From: Sedimenticola sp. | GTDB taxonomy: Bacteria; Pseudomonadota; Gammaproteobacteria; Chromatiales; Chromatiaceae | Direction: 5' to 3' | Length of the DNA stretch: 6,554 nt | Assembly (NCBI GenBank): GCA_026197195.1 | Contig: JAPHUG010000041.1 | Coordinates: forward strand, 1-6,554 | Part shown: positions 6,247 to 6,554 of the stretch, one piece after another | Layout: each line of letters starts with the position of its first letter | How positions within the stretch are numbered: position 1 is the first letter of the stretch | Position numbers and translations under genes: made by a program | Notes under the pieces: model-generated | What the model was told of the DNA's origin: nothing | Database searches by the model: none | Seen by the model: only the letters and a program-made list of their open reading frames with translations

Positions 6247-6251
6247 GCAGA

Positions 6252-6554
6252 TCAACAGACAGGCTGATGAGCATCAGCCTGCCGCAACCATTGGTGGATC
6301 TGCGCCAACGCCTGCCCGGGCTGTTCAAGGTGTGGTGAATGTCCGCACTCCGCAAGTACCACCCGGTCTGTCAGCTCAGGTAGTGCTCTTTTTATGGTGT
6401 CTATCTGCGCCAGGGTACCATACTGATCCGCTTCACCCATCAGGGCTAAAATGGGCACCCTGATGCCCGGCAAACTCGATTCGATATTCCAGATTTTAAA
6501 GTGCGGATCAAGCCAGATACCACACCAACGGTTGAACGTATCTTCGGTATGATC
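6252..6554 (-). CDS. Alpha/beta-fold hydrolase, C-terminal part (5' end outside window)
   Basis: The last 100 residues of an alpha/beta hydrolase are read on the minus strand from the window edge; the nucleophile elbow (GxSxG) and N-terminal half lie outside. Visible features are a cap-like segment with WLDPHFKIWNIE, then LPGIRVPILALMGEADQYGT, where Asp (fragment residue 43) is the probable acidic member of the triad, and ECGHSPHLEQP, where His (fragment residue 72) is the probable catalytic base. The 29-residue Asp-His spacing and the final helix QALAQIHQWLR are typical. Substrate cannot be named: esterase, C-C hydrolase or haloalkane-type members share these motifs. It converges with the chemotaxis-receptor remnant, with only 5 bases between the two stop codons and no terminator hairpin between them. 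An internal ATG at 6443-6445 (in ALMGEAD) is not a start, because the frame stays open with clear homology upstream of it. Confidence 0.88.
   Translation of the reverse strand, partial: DHTEDTFNRWCGIWLDPHFKIWNIESSLPGIRVPILALMGEADQYGTLAQIDTIKRALPELTDRVVLAECGHSPHLEQPGQALAQIHQWLRQADAHQPVC

Overview
The window looks like chromosomal DNA of a gammaproteobacterium. The aminotransferase and the small heat-shock protein are very close to E. coli YbdL and IbpA, start codons are partly TTG, and the heat-shock gene has a sigma-32-type promoter followed by a ROSE-type leader. The base composition is moderately GC-rich, and an AttH-like lipoprotein sits beside a YbbP-type ABC permease. A free-living aquatic or sulfur-oxidiser-type lineage is possible, but that is only a guess. 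Nothing suggests a phage or plasmid, and I see no insertion sequence, CRISPR array, tRNA or rRNA.

Layout. Bases 1-748 (minus strand) hold the first ~249 residues of a PLP-dependent aminotransferase of the YbdL (methionine/glutamine aminotransferase-like) type; its 3' end lies outside the window. A 114-base divergent intergenic region separates it from a tight plus-strand operon of three genes. These are an ABC ATPase (863-1561), a ten-TM FtsX/MacB-type permease that starts at TTG and overlaps the ATPase stop by 7 bases (1555-4074), and an AttH/CrtC-family lipocalin-like lipoprotein (4078-5184). The three products probably form an envelope machine: a type VII ABC mechanotransmission complex in the inner membrane, working with an outer-membrane-directed lipoprotein whose family has been tied to lipid or other hydrophobic ligands. 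The substrate is unknown.

Bases 5185-5469 are non-coding. They carry a sigma-32-like promoter (about 5346-5374) and a ~90-nt leader that can fold into three successive hairpins. The last hairpin pairs a UCGCU motif with the AGGA of the ribosome binding site, leaving one bulged G, which is the hallmark of a ROSE RNA thermometer. It precedes an ibpA/hsp20 gene (5470-5928) that ends in a strong intrinsic terminator (5947-5974).

The right end (5976-6554) holds a decayed remnant of a methyl-accepting chemotaxis protein: the last 56 codons in frame, with a probable frameshifting deletion just upstream and the rest missing. It is followed tail to tail, 5 bases away, by the C-terminal 100 residues of an alpha/beta-fold hydrolase on the minus strand, whose start is beyond the window.

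The most interesting items are the conserved-looking but functionally unassigned ABC-permease-lipocalin operon and the ROSE thermometer plus heat-shock promoter upstream of ibpA, which can be read directly from sequence.
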